DNA from: Chloroflexota bacterium
GTDB taxonomy: Bacteria > Chloroflexota > UBA6077 > JACCZL01
Assembly: GCA_020845495.1 (NCBI GenBank)
Contig: JADLFM010000041.1
Coordinates: forward strand, 1-64,000
Direction of reading: 5' to 3'
DNA length: 64,000 nt
How positions within the stretch are numbered: the stretch's first letter is position 1; each line of letters starts with the position of its first letter. Below, piece after piece: positions 1 through 8,009 of the stretch. The notes under the pieces are model-generated. The model was given only the letters and a program-made list of their open reading frames with translations. It searched no databases and was not told the origin of the DNA. The position numbers and the translations under genes are program-made.

Positions 1-585
1 ACTCCCCGTAACTCAGCCCGTCAAGCTTCCGCACTCCTCGACTCTACAGAAGCCCCCACGCCGCCGCCCCTCGCTCAGAGCACAAATCCGTCACGACCCC
101 GAATCCCCACGAGTCTGAACTCTTACGCCAAAACGCATCCGCGCCGGGAGGGTCATCGGAAGCCTCCATGAGAGCCGGCCGCGCACGCTGGCACCGGCAG
201 TCCATTTCCAGGTTCCGTCACTCGATGAGGCGTTCCCTGCCTGATGCTCGGCACCACTGCCGTTACGGCCAACTCCCGACCGAGCGTGTGGGTATCGTAG
301 CAGGCTGCGCCGATGACGGCTGCCATGCGCCGGCGCACGGCTGCCGGGAGCGTGCAACGACCCGCGAGGACGTACTGCCTCGACCTGCATAGATGAGTGC
401 CTGGATGCCTGACGGCATCTGGCCCCCGACGCCCTCTGCCAACGCGAGCATCTGGCGCGGCCTCAGGTGCCTGTAATGGCATCGTGATTCTCGATCGGCT
501 CGGGGGGAACGTCGCCCTGGGTACCCTCTGGCAGACGCCCGTCCCGCCATCAGTCGGTCATCGACGGGCCTGTGAGTGAGGCCGA
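1..585. other. No gene recognised
   Basis: Several overlapping open frames exist on both strands here, but each has Arg/Ala/Pro-rich composition typical of shadow frames in GC-rich DNA, and none shows a recognisable motif or a good ribosome binding site. I see no RNA gene or convincing promoter. It is probably the intergenic leader of the secreted protein that starts at 586. Confidence 0.5.
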
Positions 586-1872
586 ATGCGCGGTGACTGG
601 ACTGTTCGATGGGTGCGGCGCTCGACGCTCCTGCCCTTGCTCGCGCTCCTGGCTCTCACGCTCCCAGCCCTCGCGATCCTCCCGACGTCGGCCAGTCCGG
701 CAGCCGCCGACAAGCCCGCACTGGCGACACCCACGTCAGACTCCATGGTCGCGAACAATATCGTTGGCCTCAACCTGGCCCGTCACCATGCTCCCGCGTA
801 CATCAAGGCCGCCGCTGACGTCGTCAATGCGAACGGCGGTGACTGGGGCTATGTCACGGTCCTCTTGACCTACGACGAACGCGACGTGCCCCGCGCAGCC
901 GACCTGCTCCAGGTTCTCCTGGATCGCTGCTACGAGGCCCACGTTCAGCCGGTGGTGCGCCTTGGCACGCGCTTCGACGTCGCGACTGGCATCTGGGAGC
1001 GGCCTGCGCCCGACGACCCGGAGAAGTGGCGCGCCTATCTTGAGCGCGGGCGCTGGCCGGCCCGCACGGTCTGGGTGATCCCCGCCAACGAGCCGAACCT
1101 CGGCCGCGAATGGGGCGGCAGCGTGGACGTCGGTGGGTACACGCGCCATCTGGAACGAACGCTCGATGTCTTTGCGGACTCCGACCGGTTCAAGGTGGTG
1201 AATGCGCCGCTTAGCCTCGCGAACGGCTCAGACCTGCCGCGTATGCAGGATGCGTTCGAGTTCACGACAGCGATGGCGCGCCTCTCGCCGGGCCTGTTCG
1301 GGCGGCTGCCAGCCCTGGCTTCACACTCGTACCGCGTCGAGACGCAAGGCGACGATCTCCGCTACACCGAGCGGGCCTATGAGGCGGAGCTCGCGGCCAT
1401 CGGACGAGACATGCCGGTCCTCATCGTCGAGTCTGGGCTTGCACCCGGCGCGAGCGATGCTGACAGTGCTGCCTTCTTCGCACGTGCGTTCGGCGAGTGG
1501 CAGGCCGACCCACGCATCGTCTTCGCGACGCCGCTCTTCTGGGATCCCGATGCGAACACGGCGTGGATGTTCCGCCTCGACGACCTGGGACGGCTCGCCA
1601 CCACCAGCGAGACCTACCAGCGGCTCCGCGAGCTACCGCGCACCGGCGGCTCACCCGAGGTGGCGCCCATCCTGGCAAACCGGCCGCTTCGTGACGAAAC
1701 CGCCGCAAACATGCGCCGCGCTTTTCCGCGCGGCGTCGACGATCGGCCAGACCTGCCCGGCGAGGAAGCCAGCAGCCTTCAGGTTCCGCTCTTCATGCCA
1801 CGCCGGGCGACGACAGACGGCTCGGCGCCAAACTCCCTGCCGGACTCCCCATCGGCGACCTCGATCCCCTGA
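586..1872 (+). CDS. Secreted glycoside-hydrolase-like TIM-barrel protein
   Basis: This 428-residue protein has an N-terminal signal peptide (basic residues, then a Leu/Ala core at about 14-32, Ala-rich cleavage region near 38-41). The mature part reads as a clan GH-A type (beta/alpha)8 barrel: the PANEP segment puts a candidate acid/base Glu at 169, and LIVESG puts a candidate nucleophile Glu at 282, on consecutive-looking strand ends. The last 60 residues are Pro/Ser/Arg rich and probably unstructured. The start follows a GTGAGG-type ribosome site. It would act outside the membrane on a glycan; the substrate cannot be told. It stands alone, with 267 bp before the next gene. A second secreted protein of the same style lies at 53891. 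The GH-A assignment rests on the two Glu motifs only. Confidence 0.7.
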   Translation: MRGDWTVRWVRRSTLLPLLALLALTLPALAILPTSASPAAADKPALATPTSDSMVANNIVGLNLARHHAPAYIKAAADVVNANGGDWGYVTVLLTYDERDVPRAADLLQVLLDRCYEAHVQPVVRLGTRFDVATGIWERPAPDDPEKWRAYLERGRWPARTVWVIPANEPNLGREWGGSVDVGGYTRHLERTLDVFADSDRFKVVNAPLSLANGSDLPRMQDAFEFTTAMARLSPGLFGRLPALASHSYRVETQGDDLRYTERAYEAELAAIGRDMPVLIVESGLAPGASDADSAAFFARAFGEWQADPRIVFATPLFWDPDANTAWMFRLDDLGRLATTSETYQRLRELPRTGGSPEVAPILANRPLRDETAANMRRAFPRGVDDRPDLPGEEASSLQVPLFMPRRATTDGSAPNSLPDSPSATSIP

Positions 1873-2139
1873 CCGTCTGAGCGACCGATCGAGCACCCGG
1901 GTGACGTTGGCTCGTATACGCGTCATTCGGGCGGAGTGGCGATTCCCGCTTGCCGTCTCCGAGGGTCGTCACGAGATGGTCAGCGACCCACCCATCCGGC
2001 CTCTTTCGGCGCGGAGTCGGCGAGCCCACCGGGTGCTCGCGTCTGTCGACTACGGCGAGCGAGCGTCGGCCTGACCGGCTACCATGCCCGCCAACGCACC
2101 TGGGGAGTCGGCTGACTCCCGCACTGGTGGAGGCCACGA

Positions 2140-3489
2140 ATGACTCAGTCGACCGCCCGTCCTGCTCCGACCTCGTTCTTCCCGGCCATCCGCGACGATC
2201 TGCCGGCAATCGTACGCGGCGAGGGCATCTATCTGTACGATGAGGACGGGCGCGCCTTTATCGACGCGGCCGGCGGCGTCGGTTGTGTCACCTCAGTCGG
2301 GCATGCCGTTCCAGAGGTCGTCGACGCCATCGCCGAACAGATGCACGCCGTGGCATTCCTGCCCTGGACTCAGTTCCAGAGCCCGACGATCCGCGCCCTC
2401 ACCGACCTGATCGCGACGCTCACGCCGGGCAGCCTGAACCGGGTCGGGCTGTTCAACAGCGGCTCGGAAGTGACCGAGGGCGCGGTGAAGCTAGCCCGTC
2501 AGTACTGGCTGGCACGCGGCCGGCCCGAAAAATATCAGATCGTCGCGCGCTGGCAAGGTTTCCATGGGATGACCCTTGGCGCGACCGGCTTTGGGGGGCA
2601 CACCGGCCGGCGGCGCAAGTATGCGCCCATGCTCGCGGACATGCCGAAGATTCCGCCGGCCTACGCCTACCGCTGCGACGAGTGCGCGTCCGGAAGCCTC
2701 CGCTGCGCCGACGACCTGGAGCGCATCATCAAGTGGCAGGGTCCGGAGAACGTCGCCTGCTTCATCGCCGAACCGGTGGTCGGGGCGACGATGGGCGCGG
2801 TGCCGGCACCGCCCGGCTACTTCCAGCGCATCCGCGAGATCTGCAACCGCTACGACGTCTTGATGATCATGGATGAGGTGATGACTGGCTTCGGACGAAC
2901 TGGCCGCTGGTTCGCCACCGAGCACTGGGACACCGTTCCGGACATCCTGGTCGCGGCGAAGGGAGTCAGCGGCGGGTACGCGCCGCTAGCGGTGCTCGTC
3001 GCCAGCGACGAGGTTGTCGCGGCGCTCGACGCGGCCGGAACGCCGTTCGTGGCCGGCCACACCTACGCCCAGAACCCCGTGGTCGCGGCGGCCGGCGTGG
3101 CGGTGCTTGGCTACATTCAGCGACACGACCTTGTCCGAGCGGCAGCCGAGCGCGGGGCGCAACTGCTGGACGGGCTGCGTGGCCTGATCGGGACACACCC
3201 GATCCTTGGCGATGCGCGTGGCCTGGGCCTGATGCTCGGTCTTGAGCTCGTCGCCGATACGGTCACTAAACAGCCGTTCCCCATCGAGGCTGGCATCGCA
3301 CAACGCTTTGCGAAGGCGTGCATCGCCGAGGGCGCAGCCGTGTATCCCGGTCAGGGCGGCGCTGATGGCCTCGTCGGAGACCACGTGTTGGTGACTCCAC
3401 CGATGACGATCGCAGCCGAGCAAGTTGACGAACTGGTCGCGGCCATCGACCGGGGGTTGAGCCGGCTGGAGCGCGACCTTCAGGCCTGA
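2140..3489 (+). CDS. Class III (fold type I) PLP-dependent aminotransferase
   Basis: A 449-residue transaminase, close to the usual length of the omega-aminotransferase/ornithine-GABA aminotransferase class. Visible signatures are the N-terminal cofactor region (NSGSE at 106-110, phosphate binding), the FHG turn at 141-143, the D245-E246 pair in the MDEVMTGFGRTG motif that contacts the pyridine ring, and the Schiff-base Lys 274 in VAAKGVSGGY. Such enzymes transfer the amino group of an omega- or alpha-amine to 2-oxoglutarate or pyruvate; the amine cannot be predicted. A GGTGGAGG site lies 7-8 nt before the ATG. It is monocistronic: a strong hairpin follows 15 bp after the stop. Confidence 0.93.
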   Translation: MTQSTARPAPTSFFPAIRDDLPAIVRGEGIYLYDEDGRAFIDAAGGVGCVTSVGHAVPEVVDAIAEQMHAVAFLPWTQFQSPTIRALTDLIATLTPGSLNRVGLFNSGSEVTEGAVKLARQYWLARGRPEKYQIVARWQGFHGMTLGATGFGGHTGRRRKYAPMLADMPKIPPAYAYRCDECASGSLRCADDLERIIKWQGPENVACFIAEPVVGATMGAVPAPPGYFQRIREICNRYDVLMIMDEVMTGFGRTGRWFATEHWDTVPDILVAAKGVSGGYAPLAVLVASDEVVAALDAAGTPFVAGHTYAQNPVVAAAGVAVLGYIQRHDLVRAAAERGAQLLDGLRGLIGTHPILGDARGLGLMLGLELVADTVTKQPFPIEAGIAQRFAKACIAEGAAVYPGQGGADGLVGDHVLVTPPMTIAAEQVDELVAAIDRGLSRLERDLQA

Positions 3490-3504
3490 TCGGCCAGCAG
3501 CCGC

Positions 3505-3554
3505 CGGCAGCCTGCGCCCACCACCACCGAGTTGGCAGTGGGCGCAGGCTGCCG
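3505..3554 (+). terminator. Hairpin terminator after the aminotransferase
   Basis: There is a perfect 17-bp inverted repeat (3505-3521 with 3538-3554) around a 16-nt loop, starting 16 nt after the aminotransferase stop. No T-run follows, so this is a stem-only terminator of the kind common in GC-rich genomes. The rest of the gap up to 3804 shows nothing else I recognise. Confidence 0.75.
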
Positions 3555-3804
3555 TCAACCGATCGGCCATGGGCGGGTTCGCCAGCGCCGGGACGAGCTA
3601 GCTGGTCGCGGAAAAACATCACTTTCAGCACCACTGTACCGTTTCTGCATGTGAAGGCGGTGGATACCACGCCTTCGGCGGGTAGTGGCGTGAGTGCCAG
3701 CGCTGTCGCGGGCGGGGGACCGCGGCGGCTGCCGTCACGGCCACGCGCCGAGCAGCACGTACCCAGGTGACAGCCGCCCACACCCGCCACCTGGAGGTGA
3801 CGCG

Positions 3805-3990
3805 ATGACGATCGATCCAAGCAGCACGGTGGACGCCTTCAGCCGATTGCGCGACACGTCCGGCGAGGTGGCCCTGAAGGTCGCGGTCAGCGTGACGAAG
3901 CAGGTGATGGATTCTGCCGAGCAGATGACGCTCGATTTGCTCGAGAGCCTGGAGCCGCACCTCGGCCAGAACCTCGACGTTCGGGCCTGA
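3805..3990 (+). CDS. YjfB-like small putative motility protein
   Basis: A 61-residue protein whose ATG follows a strong GGAGGTGA site at 3793-3800. The upstream in-frame codons back to 3694 are Pro/Arg rich and probably not translated. Residues 8-50 form an amphipathic pattern (SGEVALKVAVSVTKQVMDS, then a Leu-rich helix LDLLESL) that resembles the YjfB family of small putative motility proteins, where a VxxxVLKKALD-like helix is followed by a Leu-rich one. No flagellar or chemotaxis gene is present in the window, so the family name should not be taken as a function. It sits alone between two strong hairpins and converges on lexA. The resemblance is by eye, from residue pattern only. Confidence 0.6.
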   Translation: MTIDPSSTVDAFSRLRDTSGEVALKVAVSVTKQVMDSAEQMTLDLLESLEPHLGQNLDVRA

Positions 3991-4394
3991 TCGCGCGTCG
4001 TCGGCCCGGTCACGTGCGAACCCGATGAGCGCAACGGCGATACGATCGGTAGCTGACTCACACCCGGTCGCATCATGGCGTGTACTCGTCGCTGGCGCGA
4101 ACGTCGGCACTAACGACCCGGCCTCGACGTTCATCCTCGATCTCCTGCGCCGAGCGCAGCAGTGCGCGCCTACGTCAGCCGCGCGCTCGCAGGGCCGCCC
4201 CACCGTCGTGGCGGCCCCTTTCACCCTCACTGCGTGGGGTGCAGGGCGTGGGGTGCAGGCCATAGGTGCCACACGTGGCGAAGCGTCGGTCGCCGGCAGG
4301 GGATGGCGACCGACGCTTCGCCACGGCCACGCTGGTACCAGGACGTATCAGCGGGAGTCAGTCGGCGCGCCGGCAGAGGTCCGCGAGAGTAGCC
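3991..4394. other. Convergent gap between the YjfB-like gene and lexA
   Basis: This 404-bp non-coding stretch contains two exact 14-bp tandem copies (4232-4245 and 4246-4259) and a long perfect hairpin at 4274-4325, listed separately. I see no supported gene in it. Confidence 0.6.
4274..4325. terminator. 21-bp perfect hairpin, probable lexA terminator
   Basis: The arms 4274-4294 and 4305-4325 are exact reverse complements over 21 bp, with a 10-nt loop. The hairpin lies 70 bp past the lexA stop and downstream of the convergent YjfB-like gene, so it could stop transcription from both sides. There is no T-tract on either side. Confidence 0.72.
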
Positions 4395-5024
4395 CTACAG
4401 GTTACGGATGACCGAGACGACCTTCCCTTGCACCCGCAAGAATTCGGGGTCGACGAAGATCGGCTGCATCAGCGGATTCGCGGGCTGGAGGCGAATCTGC
4501 TCGCGTTCGCGGTAGAGCCGCTTCAGGGTGGCGACACCCTCGCTTGACGCTCCCTGGTTCATCAGCAGCGCGACCACGATGTCGCCATTATTGGCAGTGT
4601 CCTGGGGTCGTACGACCACGAGATCGCCGTCGTCGATGAGGTCGTCGATCATCGATTTGCCCTTGACCTGAAGGGCGTAGCATCCGTCCGGAACCGTGCC
4701 GGCGCTGAACTCGAGGTAGTCCTCATGCCCCTCGAGTGCCTCGATTGGCTCGCCAGCGGCGATCCGGCCTTTGATCGGCACCCGCACGAGTTTCTTCTGG
4801 CTGCTCGACGGCTTCGTCACGATGCCCAGACCGCGCGAGACCTCACGGTCGCGCCGGATCAGCCCTTCGCGCTCCAGCGCCTTCAGGTTGTAGTCGACGA
4901 CCGACGTCGACGTGATCCCGGCCGCCTGGCCGATCTCGCGGATGCTCGGCGGATAGCCGCGCTCGACCGTGTACCGTTCGAGGAATGTAAGGATCTTTCG
5001 CTGCCGCTCGGACAGCTTGCGCAT
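4395..5024 (-). CDS. lexA: LexA, SOS repressor
   Basis: LexA is the SOS-response repressor that self-cleaves when RecA filaments form. The 209-residue protein has the N-terminal winged helix-turn-helix (residues 1-65; the recognition region around SVVDYNLKALEREG), a short linker, the Ala90-Gly91 scissile bond in IAAGEP, and the catalytic dyad Ser124 (GKSMIDD) and Lys168 (ATLKRL). All key residues are intact. The ATG at 5024 follows a GGGGAGG site; an upstream in-frame extension to 5111 is untranslated promoter DNA. It has its own promoter with a LexA operator (5065-5111), so it is very likely autoregulated. It is codirectional with the NadD-like gene just upstream. Confidence 0.97.
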   Translation of the reverse strand: MRKLSERQRKILTFLERYTVERGYPPSIREIGQAAGITSTSVVDYNLKALEREGLIRRDREVSRGLGIVTKPSSSQKKLVRVPIKGRIAAGEPIEALEGHEDYLEFSAGTVPDGCYALQVKGKSMIDDLIDDGDLVVVRPQDTANNGDIVVALLMNQGASSEGVATLKRLYREREQIRLQPANPLMQPIFVDPEFLRVQGKVVSVIRNL

Positions 5025-5064
5025 GTCGCCTCCCCTGCCGCGCGAACGCTCACCGTGGGTAGTA

Positions 5065-5076
5065 GAACAGCCGTTC
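5065..5076 (-). promoter_or_regulatory. LexA operator (SOS box)
   Basis: The sequence GAACAGCCGTTC is a perfect GAAC-N4-GTTC dyad, the core of the Gram-positive type SOS box (CGAAC-N4-GTTCG in Bacillus). It lies 6 nt downstream of the -10 element and about 40 nt before the lexA ATG, so bound LexA would cover the start of transcription. Confidence 0.9.
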
Positions 5077-5082
5077 CGATCT

Positions 5083-5111
5083 AATGTACCAGCCGGCGAG
5101 CGTGCTGTCAA
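5083..5111 (-). promoter_or_regulatory. lexA promoter (housekeeping sigma)
   Basis: On the minus strand TTGACA (5111-5106) and TACATT (5088-5083) are separated by exactly 17 bp, a near-consensus sigma-70-type promoter. The TGA stop of the upstream NadD-like gene is embedded in the -35 hexamer. The SOS box follows directly downstream. Confidence 0.88.
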
Positions 5112-6001
5112 CGTTCCGTCTCGAAGACGTTGGGGGCGAGGGTGGCAAATCGGCGCGCGGCCGTCTCCGGCTCGACGTGACCGGCCAGGAGTTGGGCATC
5201 GAGTGCCTCCAGTTCGGCCAGGCGGCGGGCGTAGCGGCCGGCTTCACCGGCATCACCCGCCGACGCGTAGGCGCCAGTTGCCGCGATAAAGGCGCGCACG
5301 AATGCGGGCAGGTCCGCGTCAGCAGACTCGCCGGCGCCAATCGACCCCCGAACGATGCTCGACGCGACGTTGCGGAGGGTCGTCGGGACGACGAGCGGCT
5401 GCACGGCAGCGTGGTAGCGGCGGTTCTCGGGTTGGTCGAGCAGGCGTCCGAGCGCATCGTCATCGGCGTCGCCGCGCGGGGCGACCAGGAACGTCGCCTG
5501 GGCGAAGAGCCCATCTAGTGCCGCGTCGCGGTCGTGGTAGTAGCGCGCGTCGAAGATCTGGACGATCTTGTCGAAGCCGACCAGGAACACAAGCGCCCGT
5601 ACGCCTGGGAAGACGCGACGCACCGTCTCCGCCTGATCGACGTAGAGGCCGCGATTGATGGCCAGCACGCCGAGGCGGTCGTTGAGTTGCCGCAACTCGG
5701 CAAGGAGTAGCAACCGGTCTTCGAGCGCCGCGCCGGTGACGGTCTCCTTATCAACAGTGCGTGTGCTGAGGGTGAAGGCCAGCGCGTCGAACGCGCCGGT
5801 CGCCAGCCCGGCGCGCGCGAGCGACGTATGGGCAATCGTCGGGGGATTGAACGAGCCGGGCAGCAGACCGAGCCGCTCGAGAGACGCCGTAGGCTGGGCG
5901 GTCCATCGCGCGGCCGGACTCTCCGCGCCGGCAACCGCTTCGAGCGTGCGCCGATACGCGAGCAAACGTGGCAAATCGTAAAACGTACGCACACGGTCCA
6001 C
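5108..6001 (-). CDS. NadD-like nucleotidyltransferase (NMN/NaMN adenylyltransferase fold)
   Basis: The protein carries the nucleotidyltransferase signature PGSFNPPTIAH (about residues 48-58 from the chosen start), matching the GxFxPxHxGH ATP-binding loop of cytidylyl/adenylyltransferases with Thr at the first His position. A later SSIVRG motif matches the C-terminal ISSTxIR phosphate-binding motif. These are features of nicotinate-nucleotide adenylyltransferase (NAD synthesis). At 297 residues it is about 100 longer than NadD, with extra N- and C-terminal segments, so the substrate may differ. The GTG at 6001 follows GGGAG; an upstream start at 6055 is open but lacks a site. Its stop lies inside the lexA -35 element. 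Confidence 0.75.
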   Translation of the reverse strand: MDRVRTFYDLPRLLAYRRTLEAVAGAESPAARWTAQPTASLERLGLLPGSFNPPTIAHTSLARAGLATGAFDALAFTLSTRTVDKETVTGAALEDRLLLLAELRQLNDRLGVLAINRGLYVDQAETVRRVFPGVRALVFLVGFDKIVQIFDARYYHDRDAALDGLFAQATFLVAPRGDADDDALGRLLDQPENRRYHAAVQPLVVPTTLRNVASSIVRGSIGAGESADADLPAFVRAFIAATGAYASAGDAGEAGRYARRLAELEALDAQLLAGHVEPETAARRFATLAPNVFETER

Positions 6002-6380
6002 GGCAGCGCTCCCGGCGGGCGTGACGGATGGCCGACCGAAGGTTGACGCCCCCAACCGCGTGGGAGCGGCCGGTCGGCGTCGCGCCAGTGGGGACTGTAG
6101 CCGGCCGCCGAGCTCAGCGCCACTCGCAGCGCTCCCGCCGGCACCGGAGCCAGCCTCACGGCCGCCAGTGGCCGCCAGGCTAGCCCCACGGGTACCCCCA
6201 TCACGGAAGTTCAGGGGCGCGGCGGGGGCGTGCCAGCGGCCGCCTGTCGTCCGACGACGGCCGTCCCCGGATTACAATCGAGGTCAGAGCGGCGCGCGAT
6301 CCCCGCCCGTGGCCGATCGAGTCGATCCGCGGTCGCGGCCGGCGCGCCTGCCATCATGTTGACACGACGGCTATCCCACG
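6002..6380. other. Gap with a possible -10 element
   Basis: No convincing gene is present. On the plus strand TACAAT at 6273-6278 resembles the -10 elements used elsewhere in this window, with a poor -35 (CCGACG at 6251-6256). If real it would drive the doubtful ORF that follows. Confidence 0.35.
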
Positions 6381-6839
6381 ATGCCTGACACACCGCGCTT
6401 CGTACCCCGAGAAGGGCCGCACCTGGACGCCGGCCTCATTCGCTCACCCCACTCACCGAGCGCCGAGGAGTTGGGGCTATCGTCGTCTCGACCGGCTGTA
6501 GCGCCGCGCCGGCCTCCAGACTCGGCATCCAGCCGGGCCGCCCAGTCGCCGCTCGCACCGCGCTTCGACATCGCCCGCATGAACGACAACGAATTGATCC
6601 TGTTCGATGACCGCCGGAAGGAAAGCTGGATCGTGTACCCGCCGCGCTCCCGGTACGACTTTCTGGAGCGGCCGTCGGCTACCACGGTCCTGGTGGAGCA
6701 CCATCCCTGGGCACCGTACGCCGATGTCGTCGTTCATGCTGTCGATGCGCGGACCGGCTGCCGGGAGCATGGACTCGACTGTGGTGCACAGGCGGCCATC
6801 GAGACCAGCGTCCAGGTCGGCTGGAACCCGTTCACCTGA
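6381..6839 (+). CDS. Hypothetical protein, doubtful
   Basis: An open frame of 152 residues with no recognised domain. Its second half, from an internal Met at 6579, has natural-looking composition (acidic, Trp/Tyr-containing, with IVYPPRSRYDFLE and a short Cys pair), unlike the Arg/Pro-rich frames opposite it. The first 66 residues are Pro/Ser/Arg rich. Neither start has a good ribosome site. The coding call rests on composition and on a possible upstream -10 element at 6273. It may be a small orphan gene or a non-coding frame. Confidence 0.4.
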   Translation: MPDTPRFVPREGPHLDAGLIRSPHSPSAEELGLSSSRPAVAPRRPPDSASSRAAQSPLAPRFDIARMNDNELILFDDRRKESWIVYPPRSRYDFLERPSATTVLVEHHPWAPYADVVVHAVDARTGCREHGLDCGAQAAIETSVQVGWNPFT

Positions 6840-6932
6840 GCGACGGCCTACCTGACGTCGTACCTGGAGTGACGTGGTACCAGAGTGACGCCGCGCCAGG
6901 CCGGTGCTTGTGTCCGTGCGGCGTACGGGCGC

Positions 6933-7622
6933 TCACAGCCAGCCGTGCTGCTGGAGGAGCGCCTGCACCCCTGCCGGGTCCAGGTCCGCGATCTCGCCAA
7001 GCAGGCCGCCACGCTCGATCCAGGCTCGGGCGAGCGGCGTGCGCTGCACGATACCTTCCACTCTGGTCGCGACATCATCGAGCAGCGCGGGCGGGATGAC
7101 CACCACACCATCATCATCCGCGACGACAAGATCGCCCGGATGGACCGCCACACCCCCACACTGGATCGGCACGTTGACCCCGCCACCACGGCCGAGCCGG
7201 CGGTCGCCGAGAGCCGAGACGCCGCGTGCGAACGTGGGGAGGCCGTGACCCTCGATGGCTCGCAGGTCGGCGACCGCGCCGTCCACCACGACCGCCACGG
7301 CGCCGCGCGTCCGTGCCGCCAGTGAGGTGAGGGCGCCCCAGCAGGCTCGCGACGTGATGCCGCCGTGGTCGATGACCAGGACGTCGCCGGGCTGAAGGCT
7401 GTCGACGACCGGAACGAGCGGTTCGAGATCGCGGTCCGGGAGCCGCACGGTGATGGCGGTACCAGCCACCTGCACGCCGCGCAGCAGCGGCCGGATCGCG
7501 GGATCGACGAAGCCATCGTCGACGACGTGCCCCAGCGCCGAGGTCGTGACCTGGCGATAGATAGCGATCCACTCTGGTGGAATCGGAGTCGGGCGCGGAT
7601 GCAGCAGCAGTCGATCTGCCAT
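6933..7622 (-). CDS. RraA/HMG-aldolase family protein with altered active site
   Basis: A 229-residue member of the RraA-like family (4-hydroxy-4-methyl-2-oxoglutarate/oxaloacetate aldolases and RNase E regulator A, a methyltransferase-like alpha/beta/beta fold). The core runs from the GDVLVIDHGG strand (79-88) through CWGALTSLAARTRG (94-107) to VVVDGAVADL (111-120). In aldolases of this family the last motif is DGxxRD; here the Arg position is Ala118, while Asp114 and Asp119 remain. The start at 7622 follows GGGAGGACCG. It is divergent from an enolase-superfamily dehydratase, which suggests a shared sugar-acid or keto-acid pathway. Either the Arg loss reflects another substrate or the aldolase is inactive. 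Confidence 0.85.
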   Translation of the reverse strand: MADRLLLHPRPTPIPPEWIAIYRQVTTSALGHVVDDGFVDPAIRPLLRGVQVAGTAITVRLPDRDLEPLVPVVDSLQPGDVLVIDHGGITSRACWGALTSLAARTRGAVAVVVDGAVADLRAIEGHGLPTFARGVSALGDRRLGRGGGVNVPIQCGGVAVHPGDLVVADDDGVVVIPPALLDDVATRVEGIVQRTPLARAWIERGGLLGEIADLDPAGVQALLQQHGWL

Positions 7623-7693
7623 CGGTCCTCCCGGCCGTCTCTCTTGCTGGCGCCCCCCGCACCCCGAACGAGCGCCACCCGACCGGCCTGATC

Positions 7694-7745
7694 CAGTGAC
7701 CCGCCCCAGCGACCCGCCCCAGCGACCCGCTCCAGTGGCCTGCTC
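7694..7745. repeat. 13-bp tandem repeat, four units
   Basis: Units begin at 7694, 7707, 7720 and 7733. The middle two differ at one base (cagcgacccgccc and cagcgacccgctc), and the outer two carry more changes. They lie 72-123 bp upstream of the RraA-like start, in the divergent promoter region. Confidence 0.75.
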
Positions 7746-7792
7746 GCGGCTCCCACTATACTGGCCCGATGCAGCGGTCCGGCGCGACCGCC

Positions 7793-7829
7793 CGGTCCTG
7801 ACGGCGCTCACGAGCGTCTGTCAGGACCG
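7793..7829. promoter_or_regulatory. Nested inverted repeat, possible operator or leader hairpin
   Basis: The arms CGGTCCTGAC (7793-7802) and GTCAGGACCG (7820-7829) are exact complements. Inside the 17-nt spacer a second dyad, CGCTC (7805-7809) with GAGCG (7812-7816), is centred on nearly the same point. It lies 180 bp before the dehydratase start, downstream of the TATACT hexamer. Confidence 0.5.
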
Positions 7830-8009
7830 ACTGCCGCTCGGGCACTCGTCGTCGGGGCGGTCGTCCATCCGAGTGTCTGGCACCGCAACACGGAGGGCGC
7901 GCTGCCCGTCAGAAGCACGATCCGGGCCGTCGATAGCCGACCGGCAGGCCGGTCGACGCCGGGTACGGCGGACGACAAGCGGGCGGCCGTATAGGGGAAA
8001 GGGGACAAG

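Larger units (their letters stand above)
7623..8009. promoter_or_regulatory. Divergent intergenic region of the RraA-like and dehydratase genes
   Basis: This 387-bp region should contain both promoters. A TATACT hexamer at 7757-7762 (plus strand) is a candidate -10 with no clear -35. A four-unit tandem repeat (7694-7745) and a two-level inverted repeat (7793-7829) are listed separately. The dehydratase ribosome site (GGGAAAGGGG) closes the region. Confidence 0.5.

Noticed and set aside
153..482. A 109-codon minus-strand frame at the window start
   Set aside because: It has no ribosome site, motif or neighbour support, and competing frames on both strands are equally long.
4329..4345. GGTACCA-type sequences here and near 6873 and 63716, which recall a T-box core
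   Set aside because: Only a six to seven base match, with no stem structures or aminoacyl-tRNA context.
6477..6770. A minus-strand frame opposite the doubtful ORF at 6381
   Set aside because: Arg-rich composition and no motif; the plus-strand frame is more protein-like, though itself uncertain.
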